NCBI GenBank assembly: GCA_045531235.1
Contig: JAZSDQ010000075.1
Span: 1-21,808 of the forward strand
Reading direction: 5' to 3'
DNA: 21,808 nucleotides
Source: RGIG5579 sp045531235
GTDB lineage: Bacteria > Bacillota > Clostridia > Oscillospirales > SIG627
A program made the translations under genes and the position numbers. This document shows, in pieces, positions 6,823-18,500 of the stretch. The notes under the pieces were generated by a model. It was not told where the DNA came from and ran no database searches. It was given only the letters and a program-made list of their open reading frames with translations. The first letter of the stretch is position 1. Every line of letters begins with the position of its first letter.

Positions 6823-8586
6823 ATGAAATTTCCTTATTTTTCAAGCACAAATAAAACGAGGGATTATCAGACCTCTTTCTTCGGCTACAACCATACAGAG
6901 AATTGCTGCGACGGCGAATTTTACGACATGAAAAATATGTCCTCGGATCTGTACCCGGTACTTTCGCAGAGAAAAAAAAGAGGCGTTTATCCGTACCCTG
7001 CCGGAACGGGAACGTATCAGGCCACGGCGCTGATCTCAAAGGAGGCGCTTTGCTACATATCCGGTGATAAATTTTTTATAAATAACAGGGCTGTTGATAA
7101 TTTTACAGTCGATTCGCTTAAAGGAGAGAAAACGCGTCTTATTTCCATGGGCGCATACGTTATCATTTACCCGCAAAGACAATGGGTAAATACAGAAAAT
7201 GGCCAAAGTGGTTATATTGAGAGTCACTTTCCGGAGGATAAAGAAACGAAATTTGAATTTATGCTTGCAAAACCTGATGGTACTGACTGGGGAGATATCC
7301 AAAAAACAAAGCCGCCGGAAGATGGTGCAAATTCGAATAGTTTTTATTTGGATACAAGTGCAACGCCTAACGTCGTTAAGCAATATTCCGAAACAAGCAA
7401 GGCTTGGGTTTCCGTACCGACAACCTACGTAAAAATAAAGGCAACCGATATAGACCAATATTTTGATGTCGGAGACGGAATTGAAATAGCCAACATAACA
7501 AATGAACTCATCAAGGAATTTAACGGATTCCATGTTGTTCAATCAAAAGGCAAAAACTACATAACCATTATCGGTATTTTGGGTGAAACTGTATCGGTTA
7601 AGGATGTAAATGTTAAGCGTGAAATGCCAGAAATGGATTTCATCGTGGAGAGCCAAAACAGACTTTGGGGATGTAAATACGGCCTTACCACCGAAGGCAA
7701 GGTAGTCAACGAGATTTATGCCTCTAAACTTGGAGATTTTAAGAATTGGAACTGCTTTGAAGGGGTTGCATCGGATTCTTACGTCGTCGCCGTAGGATCT
7801 GACGGCTCCTTTACGGGTGCGATTACTTACCAAGGATACCCCATTTTTTTCAAAGAAGAATGTCTGCACAAGGTCTTTGGATCTGTCCCTGCGAATTACC
7901 AAATCCAAACGACGGCTTGCAATGGCGTTCAGAAGGAAAGTGAAAAAAGCCTTGCCATTGTAAACAACAGTCTTCTTTATAAAGGGCTCGGAGGAATCTA
8001 TGCTTATGACGGATCTCTTCCTGTTTTGGCTTCTTCCGCATTTGGTAATGTGGAATATGATTCGGCTGTCGCAGGAGCTTTTGCAAATAAATATTACGTT
8101 TCTCTACGCAACGTAAAAACAGGAAAATACGAATTTTTCGTATTTGACACCAAAAAAAGCCTGTTGCATAAGGAGGACGCGCTTCACGCCACGGAATTTT
8201 GTAAGGACGGTACCAATTTGTACTATCTTTGTGCAGACGACGACAAGATCCATAAGATCTTCGGCGAGGACGAAAACGACGAAGGCGACCTTGAGTGGTA
8301 CGTGGAAACGGGTGTTCTCGGGAAAGATTCACCGCAGAAAAAATATTGCACAAAGCTTAACGCAAGAATGAAGCTCAATCCGATGGCGAGAGTCAGTTTC
8401 TATGCGGAATACGACTCCACGGGCGGCTGGCAGCATCTTTGTACCGTGGAAGGGCGGACGATGCAGAGCTTTAATATTCCCATCCGCCTGCGCCGCTGTG
8501 ATCATTTGCGCCTTAGAATTCAAGGAAAAGGCGTAGTTCACATTCATTCTCTCTCCAAAACAATGAAGGAAGGAAGCGATATCTGA
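6823..8586 (+). CDS. Tail hub / DNA-stabilisation-like protein (podovirus tail component)
   Basis: This 587-residue protein is rich in predicted beta strands. Its N-terminus (YFSSTNKTRDYQTSFFGYNH, then CDGEFYDMKNMSSDLYPVLS and RKKRG) has the layout of proteins that begin 'N-M-s-s-D-x-y-P-x-L-s-x-R-x-R'. These are known in phage tail hub proteins such as the P22 gp10 type, which plug the portal and form the short tail. The middle has repeated strand-rich units (e.g. ESQNRLWGCKYGLTTEGKVV, about 275-295), consistent with a propeller. A central block (about residues 80-270, bases 7060-7640) is more AT-rich than its flanks and may be a variable insertion. The ribosome binding site TAAGGAG (6808-6814) overlaps the connector stop codon. 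The hub role is inferred from pattern and place. Confidence 0.6.
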   Translation: MKFPYFSSTNKTRDYQTSFFGYNHTENCCDGEFYDMKNMSSDLYPVLSQRKKRGVYPYPAGTGTYQATALISKEALCYISGDKFFINNRAVDNFTVDSLKGEKTRLISMGAYVIIYPQRQWVNTENGQSGYIESHFPEDKETKFEFMLAKPDGTDWGDIQKTKPPEDGANSNSFYLDTSATPNVVKQYSETSKAWVSVPTTYVKIKATDIDQYFDVGDGIEIANITNELIKEFNGFHVVQSKGKNYITIIGILGETVSVKDVNVKREMPEMDFIVESQNRLWGCKYGLTTEGKVVNEIYASKLGDFKNWNCFEGVASDSYVVAVGSDGSFTGAITYQGYPIFFKEECLHKVFGSVPANYQIQTTACNGVQKESEKSLAIVNNSLLYKGLGGIYAYDGSLPVLASSAFGNVEYDSAVAGAFANKYYVSLRNVKTGKYEFFVFDTKKSLLHKEDALHATEFCKDGTNLYYLCADDDKIHKIFGEDENDEGDLEWYVETGVLGKDSPQKKYCTKLNARMKLNPMARVSFYAEYDSTGGWQHLCTVEGRTMQSFNIPIRLRRCDHLRLRIQGKGVVHIHSLSKTMKEGSDI

Positions 8587-9302
8587 TGGCAATTGAATTA
8601 AGACTCCCAAATATAACGGGAGAAACACCGGAAGCGCAACTGGCACAAATCAAAAGTTTTTTGTATTCCACGATTGAGCAGCTAAATTATGCACTTACGG
8701 TTACGGAGAAGGAGACCACAACTCTCACCAAAAAGGTAGAAAAAGCCGTGGATGCATCTTCTCGCGAAAAGAAAGCGGAAAGCACCTTCAATGATATTAA
8801 AAATTTGATCATTAAAAATGCCGATATTGTAGAAGCGTATCGGGAAGAGCTTCAGCGCGAATACAACGGAATATATGTTGCGAAATCGGAGATGGGGACG
8901 TACGAAGAGAATATCAGGAGTTCAATCACGGAAGGCCCCGAAGGAATCAATGTTCGAATCGACTCGGTTCAAAGTATAGCAAACGAGGTCAATAATGCCG
9001 TAAAAGACACCGAAGGGTATATTAAAATAGGTATTATTGGCAAAAAAGATACCGGAGATGATCTTATCGGCATCAAAATCGGACAAAATTTAACAGATTC
9101 AAATAGAAAAGTCTTTGCACAATACACGGCGGAAGGAACAACTTTATATAATCCTTCCGGACAAACAACGGTAGAAATTACGGATGGAAAAACAAAATTA
9201 ACAGGAACTTTGGCTATAGAAGGCAGCGCACCGTGTTTATTTATTGGAGGATACTCGCTTATGCCTTTAAATGGCCTTGGATTGTTTTGGGAGGGAGAAT
9301 AA
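8586..9302 (+). CDS. Tail appendage protein with N-terminal coiled coil
   Basis: This 238-residue protein starts on a TGATG overlap with the hub gene, so it is translationally coupled. The N-terminus (MAIELRLPNITGETPEAQLA, then QIKSFLYSTIEQLNYAL) is typical of tail proteins in Firmicutes phages. It leads into a helical, probably coiled-coil segment (about 30-110), followed by a beta-rich C-terminal part (about 115-238) with short Gly/Thr-rich strands. The layout suggests a trimeric fibre or a baseplate attachment protein linking the hub to the receptor-binding protein encoded next. I do not recognise a specific family. Confidence 0.65.
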   Translation: MAIELRLPNITGETPEAQLAQIKSFLYSTIEQLNYALTVTEKETTTLTKKVEKAVDASSREKKAESTFNDIKNLIIKNADIVEAYREELQREYNGIYVAKSEMGTYEENIRSSITEGPEGINVRIDSVQSIANEVNNAVKDTEGYIKIGIIGKKDTGDDLIGIKIGQNLTDSNRKVFAQYTAEGTTLYNPSGQTTVEITDGKTKLTGTLAIEGSAPCLFIGGYSLMPLNGLGLFWEGE

Positions 9303-9304
9303 CA

Positions 9305-11065
9305 GTGGCAATCATAACGGGTAGTACGACAAATGCATATTGGACGTTTAAGCTTGAGGCAACACAAGTAAACCAAAGCATCGAAAACAATACTTCCCAG
9401 GTAACCGTTGAAGCATTTATTGGCCGAGGAGCGTCATCGGGTGGCAGTTATCTTGAAGGCGGCAAATTCACCGTAACACTTAGTGTTGCGGGATGTGAAG
9501 ATCAAACTTTTATATATGACAACACAGGGAAAACAATTACGATTTCGCAAGGTGGATGGAAAACGCTTGGCAGCAAAACGTTTACTGTAACCCACACTGC
9601 CGATGGTTCTAAAACAGCAACTGTTTCGGGAAAATTTACAAGAAGCATAGGTGCGCCTTCCGGTGGCTCTGCAAGCGGGATCGTATCTCTTACTACGATA
9701 CCTCGGGCAAGTTCTCCAAGCGCTATCTCTGCTTTTTCAATTGGAGAAAAAAAGACGATTTCAATCACAAGAGCTTCCACTTCGTTTACACATGATGTAT
9801 ATTGCCTTATTGGCAGCGTAGAAACATTGATCGAAAAAAACGTCGGGAATTCTTGCATTTGGGATACCGGCACTTGGGACGACGGACTTTTATGGAAGAA
9901 AACTGCTAACGGCAGCAGTTCAACGTACGGTATGATCAAAGTATACACGTTCAATGGAAGCTCTCTTTTAGGTCACAAAGAAACGCCATTTACTGCAACG
10001 GTGCCCGCTCAGTATAAAGGTGAAAACGTACAGCCTTCTCTTTCGTGTTTGTTTTCTCCAAGTAATTCGCCATCAGGATTCACTAATCTATACATCGCTA
10101 CAAAATCAAAAATAAGAGCGGATTTCAGCGGCTCTCATTATAACAGTGGTATTGGATTTGCCGAGGTTTCTTTTTCTGTGAACGGCAAAAAATATTCTTC
10201 AAAAGATGCCAGCGTTTTATCGATAGAAAGTGACACGTTATTATCCGAAGGCACGTTCACTATCGATTACTTGATTAAGGACTCGAGCGGCAGAACAGCT
10301 TCTTTGTCTACCAAAATTCCCGTGGTAAGCTACTATTATCCCAAAGTTAAAAATGTTGAATGCTATCGCGTTGCAAAAAATGATAACGGAGTGTGGGAAC
10401 AAAAACAATTGGGTACGGCCGTTCTCATTAAGGCAGCACGTGAGTATAGCAATAATATCAGCGGGAATGCTTGTAGCTTAAGGTATGAGGTTTATAGCGG
10501 CAACACGCGACTGAAAACCGGAAACTTGACGGATAATACTCCAACTGTTATTTCCGATTATACGTTTGAAACCGGCAAGGCGTATACGGTAAAACTGATC
10601 GTAGCGGATCGAATTGAATCAAGGACTTATTCGTACCCGATCACGACCGCTTCTCCTGTTTTGCATGGAAATAAAGGTGGTACAGGCCTTGGTGTCGGAA
10701 TGCAAGTTCCCGATGGCGCAACAGGTTTTCACGTTGCCTTTGATGCAACTTTTTACGGAGGGGTAGGAGGAACTGTTTACGGACTTGGTAAATTACCTCC
10801 ATTGCCTGCAGGAACCGACGTTGATACTTGGCTGAATTTTGGTGCATATTCAGTAAGAACCAACGAAATTGCAAGAACTATTATAAATTTGCCGAGTGAA
10901 GAGGCCGGTGTTTTTCGCGTTTGGTCTTCTGTTGGAGACGGAAGCAACTCAGGAACATATTTTTACATTATCCAAGAATATACGACATACACAAACTCCG
11001 CAATATATAGAAGGTATATATCGGCTGAAGGTGTTCGGTCGTGGAAATCGTTTGCTTTGCAATGA
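9305..11065 (+). CDS. Tail fibre / receptor-binding protein (DUF859-like with C-terminal knob)
   Basis: This 586-residue protein probably binds the host surface. I place the start at GTG 9305, two bases after the previous stop and seven bases after a GGGAGGGAG stretch; an upstream ATG at 9233 would overlap the previous gene by 70 bases. The N-terminal half has the pattern of DUF859-type phage tail proteins (AYWTFKLEATQVNQSIENNT; VTHTADGSKTATVSGKF). The middle is built of immunoglobulin-like beta strands. The last roughly 85 residues (DVDTWLNFGAYSVRTNEIA ... IYRRYISAEGVRSWKSF) resemble the pyocin-knob type end domain of receptor-binding fibres. It is the last tail gene before a terminator. Specificity cannot be read from sequence. 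Confidence 0.75.
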   Translation: MAIITGSTTNAYWTFKLEATQVNQSIENNTSQVTVEAFIGRGASSGGSYLEGGKFTVTLSVAGCEDQTFIYDNTGKTITISQGGWKTLGSKTFTVTHTADGSKTATVSGKFTRSIGAPSGGSASGIVSLTTIPRASSPSAISAFSIGEKKTISITRASTSFTHDVYCLIGSVETLIEKNVGNSCIWDTGTWDDGLLWKKTANGSSSTYGMIKVYTFNGSSLLGHKETPFTATVPAQYKGENVQPSLSCLFSPSNSPSGFTNLYIATKSKIRADFSGSHYNSGIGFAEVSFSVNGKKYSSKDASVLSIESDTLLSEGTFTIDYLIKDSSGRTASLSTKIPVVSYYYPKVKNVECYRVAKNDNGVWEQKQLGTAVLIKAAREYSNNISGNACSLRYEVYSGNTRLKTGNLTDNTPTVISDYTFETGKAYTVKLIVADRIESRTYSYPITTASPVLHGNKGGTGLGVGMQVPDGATGFHVAFDATFYGGVGGTVYGLGKLPPLPAGTDVDTWLNFGAYSVRTNEIARTIINLPSEEAGVFRVWSSVGDGSNSGTYFYIIQEYTTYTNSAIYRRYISAEGVRSWKSFALQ

Positions 11066-11079
11066 AGGGACTTGTATGG

Positions 11080-11108
11080 GAGGGTTAGAAATAACCCTCA
11101 CCTTTTTT
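11080..11108 (+). terminator. Rho-independent terminator closing the tail gene group
   Basis: GAGGGTTA (11080-11087) pairs perfectly with TAACCCTC (11092-11099) around a GAAA tetraloop, followed by ACC and six T (11103-11108). It lies 15 bases after the fibre stop codon and separates the tail appendage genes from the LysM and giant genes. Confidence 0.85.
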
Positions 11109-11152
11109 ATACAATGGAGCCATACAAAAACCAACCAAAAAGGAGAATATCA

Positions 11153-12496
11153 ATGGCATATAAAGTGAAAAACGGAGATACCCTTTCCGCAATAGCAAAA
11201 AATAACAACACGACCGTAGAAGAGATCGTGAAAATGAATCCGTCCATCAAGAATCCAAACCTTATTTACGCCGGAACGGAAATCAACCTTCCTTCCTCGG
11301 GTGCGGCTTCCTCTGTCCCTGCTTCTGCAGGCAGCACGAGCTTGAAAGGAAATCATAGTACTCGGCTCCAAAGCAATATTCCCGGTGTTTCTAATGAAAC
11401 GTATACGGCAATGAACGAAAAATTTACCGACCCCGAATCTTACACACCATATATGGCAAAGGTAGAGAGCTATCTACAACAGCTTGAAAACATAAACAAT
11501 GATTCGTCAGAGCTTGATGCTATCAAAGATCAGATCAATAACAGGGATAAGTTTTCCTACGATTTTGCTTCGGATCCGATGTTCCAAAATATGCTTGCCT
11601 CCTATCAGCAGATGGGGCAGAGCGCAATGAAGGACAGCGTAGCACAGTCAGTCGCCTTGACCGGCGGTTATGCAAATTCCTGGGCGCAGACCGCAGGTCA
11701 GCAGTCGTATAACCGGCACATTCAGGAGGCATTCAACAACCTACCGTCCTATTATCAGATGGCACTTGAAACGTATCGGCAGGAGGGGCAGGATCTTCTT
11801 GACAAGTATAACGTTACTGCTTCGGAGAGAAACAGACAGATTCAAGAGATAGCAAATCTTTACAATATGACCTTCGAGCAGGCTAAAGCAGTATATGATA
11901 TTGAATGGAACAAGTATGTAAACAGAGTTGATAAAGCTTACCAGCTCGGAAACATGGAACAAACCGGTTACTGGAATGATAAAAACTACAAGTATCAAAT
12001 GGAGCAGGATGCCATTGCCAACGCACGGGCGGATAAGCAGTTGGAAGCAGAGCAGAAGCAGTTGGAAGTCGAGCAGAAGCAGTGGGAAGCCAAAATGCTT
12101 GCTGACGGATACACATTGGATGCAAACGGAAACTGGACTCAGCCGGAAGAAACGTTTGAGTACGATGGACCCTTGTATCAGTATCTTCGGGACGGAGACG
12201 ATGGAGAAAAGATTTTCAGAAATCTGGATTCCGACGAGGAAATCGCCCTTCCCGCCGGAACGAATCCTTACGGAGCACCATCAAACGACGATACCGCTCA
12301 CGGAACGTTTTCTAATGGTTATCAGCCGAACAATATTGACGGTCAACATCTTGAAAAAGCAGGCGCGCAGATTATTGTAAATGGAAAAACTCAAAACGTA
12401 TGGGAGAAAGAAGGAAGCGGTGACTGGTATTATTGGGATGGTTTTACGGGGCAGTATCATAAAGTTGATAAAGAAGATGACCGAATTCTGAAATAA
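11153..12496 (+). CDS. LysM-domain probable internal/ejection virion protein
   Basis: This 447-residue protein starts at ATG 11153 with AAGGAG seven bases upstream. Residues 1-51 form a LysM peptidoglycan-binding domain (YKVKNGDTLSAIAKNNNTTV ... NPNLIYAGTEINLP). Residues about 130-210 have the pattern of putative internal virion proteins of Clostridia phages (FASDPMFQNMLASYQQMGQS, AMKDSVAQSVALTGGYANSW, AQTAGQQSYN). A long helical region follows, with a Gln/Glu/Lys-rich repeat (QLEAEQKQLEVEQKQWEAK, about 300-320). The C-terminal roughly 110 residues are acidic and Tyr/Trp-rich. The LysM could hold the protein at the cell wall during DNA entry. It precedes the giant gene by 10 bases, so the two are probably co-translated parts of one ejection apparatus. 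Confidence 0.7.
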   Translation: MAYKVKNGDTLSAIAKNNNTTVEEIVKMNPSIKNPNLIYAGTEINLPSSGAASSVPASAGSTSLKGNHSTRLQSNIPGVSNETYTAMNEKFTDPESYTPYMAKVESYLQQLENINNDSSELDAIKDQINNRDKFSYDFASDPMFQNMLASYQQMGQSAMKDSVAQSVALTGGYANSWAQTAGQQSYNRHIQEAFNNLPSYYQMALETYRQEGQDLLDKYNVTASERNRQIQEIANLYNMTFEQAKAVYDIEWNKYVNRVDKAYQLGNMEQTGYWNDKNYKYQMEQDAIANARADKQLEAEQKQLEVEQKQWEAKMLADGYTLDANGNWTQPEETFEYDGPLYQYLRDGDDGEKIFRNLDSDEEIALPAGTNPYGAPSNDDTAHGTFSNGYQPNNIDGQHLEKAGAQIIVNGKTQNVWEKEGSGDWYYWDGFTGQYHKVDKEDDRILK

Positions 12497-12506
12497 GAGG
12501 TAAGTT

Positions 12507-15500
12507 ATGGCAAAATATAGTGGAGCAAAAAAATACAAAGCAAACGTAGTAAATCTTACGTCAAAAAATGAATACGAAGCCGAACAGTTTGCCTCCTTCT
12601 TCTCCGATTCGTATGGTTATCTGGACGACGAAATTATCCGATATAACGCGTCTGACTATGATACAACGAGCAAAAACTATGAGGATTTTCAAGCGTCTTC
12701 CTCAAGCTGGAAAAAAAGAGCTGACTCTGCCAAGCGGTACGTTGAGCAGCACAAGGATCTGTTCGGTGAAGATTATCAATCCTATACGGACTATATCGAT
12801 GCATTTAGCAAGGAGCTTGATTCCGTCGGGACAAATTATAAGGACCTCACAAGCTTTTTTTCAAGTTTTTCCACAAAAGACGAATACGATTATTGGGAAA
12901 AAGCTTCTAAACTTGATATTCAGACAGAACTGGAAAGGTCGCAGGAAAAAGACGCAAAGGAGAAAGAAAAATCGCAGGGCAATGCTCCTGCCGTGCTTAT
13001 CCCGGAGGATCATCCAAACTATAATTCCGTCATTTCTGCATTAGAATCCGAAGGGGTAAATTCTGTTATTGAAGAATCCAACGAATGGACTTTTGATGAA
13101 GCAATACGAAAAAAAGAAAAACAACAAAGTGAAGCCCTTCTTGACTATGCCCGCGACATTCAGTACGGGCAGAAATTCTCTCAGCTCACCGAAGATCAGA
13201 AGAAAGCTCTTTTGTCCGCGCCCGGTTACATGATTACAAACGAAAATGGGGAAGAAGAGATTGCATCGGTTTCTCCTGACGAGTGGGAATGGCTTCAAGA
13301 CCCCGTGAATTATAACTCCATTTTAAGTGATCGTGAAGCTGACAATATTGCAAAAGAAAAGAGAATCAATCAAGCAATTTTGCCCCCTGAGATGCAGCTT
13401 AAAAACGGAGACGATTTGTATCTCAACTATTACGATACCTTGCAGTCCATCAAGCAAACAAAAGAATTTACGGCTGAAAATCCTTTTCTTGCCAACGTTG
13501 GATCTGTTTTAAGCTCCCCGATAAAAGCCGTGGGCGCTGTTAGCGGAGCCGTTCAAGGTATTTTCGGAGAGGTCGATCCTTACAGCGACGCATTCCGTAT
13601 CAACCATATGATCAACGCCGTTCGAGAAGAAACCTCCAAAAACATGGGCGGAGCAGGAGCGTTTATCTATAATACGGGTATGTCCATTTTGGAAAACGGC
13701 TTCAATATGCTTATCAGCGGCGGTAATCCCGCTGTTATTGGCGTTTTGATGGGTAGCCAAGTTGCATCCGATACCATTATGGACGCCAAAACGCGAGGCT
13801 TAAGTGATCTTCAAGCGCTTTCTTTGGGTGGCATTGCCGGTGTTGCGGAAGCACTTTTTGAAAAGTTTTCTCTTGGTAATTTGAAGCAATTGGCTCAAAA
13901 CGGCGGTGCCGGTATTAAAAACTTTGTAAAGAACTGGTTGAAGCAAGCAGGCGTAGAAGCTTCGGAAGAATTTTTCACGGAAATATCCAACATTCTTACT
14001 GACGAAATTATCAGTGGCGATCTTTCGGCGTACAATCTTGCGATCAATGAAGCATTAAAAAGAGGCCTTTCTTACGAAGAGGCGGTTTCCAATGCAAACA
14101 AAGGTCTTGCTAAGCAGATCGGAGAAGCAGCTGCAGGAGGATTTATCTCCGGTGGTGTTTTTGGTCTTTTCGGCAACGCATATAACGTCGCACAAAACCG
14201 TGCCGTAGGAAAAGAGCTTTCTTCCGCAAAGCTGATCGATTCTACCATTGAGCAGGCAAGACGGTATAAAAATCCATCCGACGAGCTGACGGCAAGGCTG
14301 AAGGACTTTGACAGCAAGAAGAATCCAAGCCCCTCTTATATCGGCGCGGTATATCGTGCCATGGCAAGAGAAAGCTACGGCAATCTGAACGCTACGGTGA
14401 AGAAGGAGATCAACAGCTTCGTATCACAGCAGCTCTCCGAAAGCGGCATCGAGGCAAACGACAAGCTTGTTTCTGCCGTTGCAAAAAAGATATACGGCTC
14501 CGAAAAGCTGACCCGAGCGGAAACGAAGCTCATTGAAAGCGAAGGCGTTTCCAACGTCATTGAAAAGATCAGCAAAAACAAAAAGCTCAAATCAACGCCT
14601 TTTCAGACGGAAGCCTTTTTAAAGGCAGATCAGACTGCTCGGGATGTGGAAAAGCTCGGCGTAGACGCGGTAATTCGCAACGCTGCAAGGAAGAAGTACA
14701 ACGTGACGGAAAACGCGGCGGAAATCGAGTCGATCGATGTCAAGGACAACGGCGACGTATATATCAAGCAGAACGGAAACGTCGTGGAAGCCGAGAAGGC
14801 AGGCGTCAATCCTGATACTGCGCTGGCTTTGCATTACGGCGAGGCAATGTCTCCTGCGAAAAAGAGAGAATATTTTGCCCATTATAACGATTACGTCGGC
14901 GAAGGGAAAATGAGCCTTGACGATTACCACAATTATTTTGACCTGGCATATACCTACGGTCAGGTAGCAAAGGGCATCGCCAACGCGCAAAACGAGCTGA
15001 AGGGAACGCTTTCCGACGAGGATATTTTCACAATCTACAAAAGCGGCCTTGAAACGCGAAGATCCTCTTCCGAGAAGCTCTCTGAACAAAGCAAAGAGCT
15101 GCAGAAGGCTCTCGGTATTCAGGATCGTACCCCCGGCAGGGTGGATGATTCTCTGATCCGCTACGGTAAGATCCGCAGTGCAGAGCGCAGAGCCATGATC
15201 GGTTTTGCCAACGTGCTTGCAACGACCACCGGGCGAAATATCAAGTTTTTTGATTCCACGTCAAAGCTGCGTAAGGAAAACTTCCCCAACGGCTACTACG
15301 ACCCCAAGACCAATACCATCTACCTTGACGTGAATGCGGGAATGCTGCAGGTTATGAGAGAAGATCAAAGCGCGATTCTTTCAACCTTGTCTCACGAGCT
15401 GATACATATTTTCCGCAAGGAAGACTTTAACGGCTTTACAAAGCTGAAAGAGGTTGTTCTCGACACCCTTTCCAAAGAAGAGGGCAACTCTGTCAAGACC

Positions 15501-18500
15501 TTGATCGATGCCGAGGTAAGAAAAATCCAAGAATCCGACCCGAAGCGCTTCGCGGGGAAATCCTTGGAGCAACAGCGGGATATTGCCTCGGAGGAGCTTG
15601 TTGCCCGTTCTTGCGAAAATATGCTTGCGGAATCCCGCTTGATGAAGGAATTTATTCAGCAGCTGGAAAACAAGGAATCGGGTCTTGCGCAACGCTTCAG
15701 CAATATGCTGGGCAAAGCCATTGAAAAGCTGAAGGAGATCTTTGAAAAAATTTTCAAAAATCAGCGATCTTACAGCAAGGAAGCAACGCAGATCGCCAAG
15801 GCAAGAAAGGACATGGTCGATCGCTGGAACGCCATCAAGGATCAATACGACGCTTTGCTTGAAAGGAGAGCGGATACACAAGCAAAAGAAAACACCTCTC
15901 AGGGAGAGGTGATGACGAGTGAACGATATGACGTGGCGATAGATAAGCTTGATGCGGGAAAGTTAGACAGAAACATCAATCAGCTTTCTGAAAGCTTTAC
16001 AGATAATTTGTTAGATAGTTTTGGCATAGAAAAGAGAAAATTAGGGGATTATGTACATGTTCAAAACCATGTATTTGATACTCTAATGAAAGAGGGCTTT
16101 TTCACAGACAAGACACTCCGAAATAGGACAGATGTTAACAAAGAATCTGGTATGGTTGTGGAAATCAACAAGAGCAGTATTGACGAAACATTCAGCTTCA
16201 ACAACTTTGTAAGACTCGGTAAATTCAAGAAAATTGCAAAGCTTGCAACCATAAGAGAACTACCTAATGTGATTAAGTATGGACACATGGTTGCAGACGA
16301 TGTAGCGAATAAGTATGCAAACTCAGAAAACAAAAAATTTGCTTACATTGAGTACGCAACGGAGGTTGACGGAAAGGAAATTGTGGTAAGGATTGCTATA
16401 AAAAAATCACCGCAGAAAAACAAATTCTGGGTGCATAGCATCTATACAATAGAAAATGTCAGCGATTCACCTGCAAGCACCAATCGTGGTACTGAGGCAG
16501 GTCATATAACCGCTGACACTAATGAAAGACTACCACATTCTCCCGAATCTGTCAAGGGAAATGATTCCACCGGCGTGATGATGCAGGAGCGATCCGTTGC
16601 AAAAAGAAGAAAAAATACTTATAATGAATTTAACACCAATGCAATGCAGTGGGCAAATTCTTCTTCAAGGAATCAAAATGACGTAAAAATATTATATGAT
16701 CCGCGAAGAAAACAATATTATCTGATCGGTGTTTCGCAAGATAGCGATATGGGATTCATTGAGCTAAATAGCGGAACAAGACTTCAGATGGAAAAGGAGA
16801 TGGAAGAATATGCAGAACGAATCTATGTTGACTCCACGCCAGAAGCATTTAATACGTGGACTAAAGATGCTGAAATTGGAAACAGAAACGGTTCTTGGGA
16901 TAATGAGTTTTCTCGACACAGTAGCGAAGAGAGAATCAATGGAAAAGTTCCTTACAGCGCAATTCAAAGCGGGAAAGAAACCGACGGAGCAGGAGATCTT
17001 ACAGGAACTGAGACGGATTCTCGAGGTGTAAGCTACCAAGAGCGCAGTCCTCAAAAATACAGCTACGAAGCCCTCACGTCCAAGCCGGATATGAAGGTCA
17101 CGGTAATTGATGATACCGTAAACTATCAGCCGAACAAGCAAACCAGGAAAGACGTAGTAAATGCCGCTCTGAAAAACGCATCTCGTGTTGGGAAACAAAA
17201 TAAAGACGGAAGCGTTCTTGTACCTGTAAAAGATACCGGATTAGACATACTTATTGGAAGAAATGGGTTGAAGCATGGGCTTGATCGCCGTATGAATCAA
17301 AATGCTGCAGTTACTTTGAAAGCAGGAGAAATACTAAAAAATTCTGTTTGTATCAACGAACTGTTGCCCGACAAAGAGAACGTATCCAATTCTTATGTCT
17401 TGATTGGAGTAGCTAAAAATTCTCATAATGAAGCATACGTAGTTGAATTTTTGGTAAATCGATACACGAACGAATTAACGTCTATTGACGTGCTTTATTC
17501 GGCAAATACGAAAAAAGAATCGGTTGCGCACAATGCGCCCGAGATCACGGAAAATCCGCTACTCGCTACCGATTCTGCTATTAGTATAGCCGATCTTTTG
17601 GATTATGTCAATCGGTATTTTCCGGATGTTTTGCCGGAAAGTGTTTTAAGGCATTACGGTCACGAATTCCGACCGGAAGGAAAGATGGGCAATTCCGCAT
17701 TATATCAAGAGCGCGTGCCGTACCAAAGACGCACGTATTGGGCGCCTGATATGAATGAAAGCGAAAGAAGGTACGTCCGAAGCGTTGCAACAAACGAGGC
17801 GTACAAGACGGACAATTACCTTGACGGCATTACAAAATGGCTGTATTATGAAAAAAATGATAACTCATATTTTGCATTATATAGCACGGATGACACGTTG
17901 CCTGTGCCCACGATTTTGTATGCTTGCAAAGGCGAAAAGGCAAAACATGAGCAAGGTTATGTAATTGATTATTTTTCAAAGGAGAATCAATATGGCAAGG
18001 GTAATGACCCCGAATCAAGAATTGTTAACGGAATATTTGTGGCAAATAAAAACTCCTCCGACATTGGGATTGCTGATCGTGGAGAGAGTTTGGGAAGAGG
18101 AAGCGACGATAGAACTTCTTCAACACATTCAAAAAACGAGAGAAAAAGACCCTCAAAAGCTTTACGAAATTGCCTTGCAAATCTCGAAGAAATACGAGAA
18201 CATAGAGAATCCGAACGAATAAATTCTGACGACTCTAAAATAATGTACCAAGATCGCACTCTGTATCAAAGTACTCGTGATATTTTGATGTCCTATGCCG
18301 AAAACTCCAAGAACGTCAAGGCACGGAGCAAATATCTCGACGAGTACGTGGAGCGGAGCAATGCGCTGGATCGGAAGAACGCTGTTCTCTACGAGGGGCA
18401 TGTGATGTATTCCGATCGAAAAAAATGGCATACTGGCATGAGCAAAAAAGAGGTAGCACATATCGAACAGATTGCAAAAAGTCAGCAAAATAAGCCTCAG

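Noticed and set aside
9233..9304. Upstream ATG start for the fibre gene
   Set aside because: It lies inside the end of the previous tail gene. GTG 9305 has the better ribosome binding site and gives a usual fibre N-terminus.
12568..13044. +1 frame ORF of 158 codons near the start of the giant gene
   Set aside because: It has no Shine-Dalgarno sequence at its start, is strongly basic and Thr/Arg-rich, and shows no likeness to nested proteins A-C.
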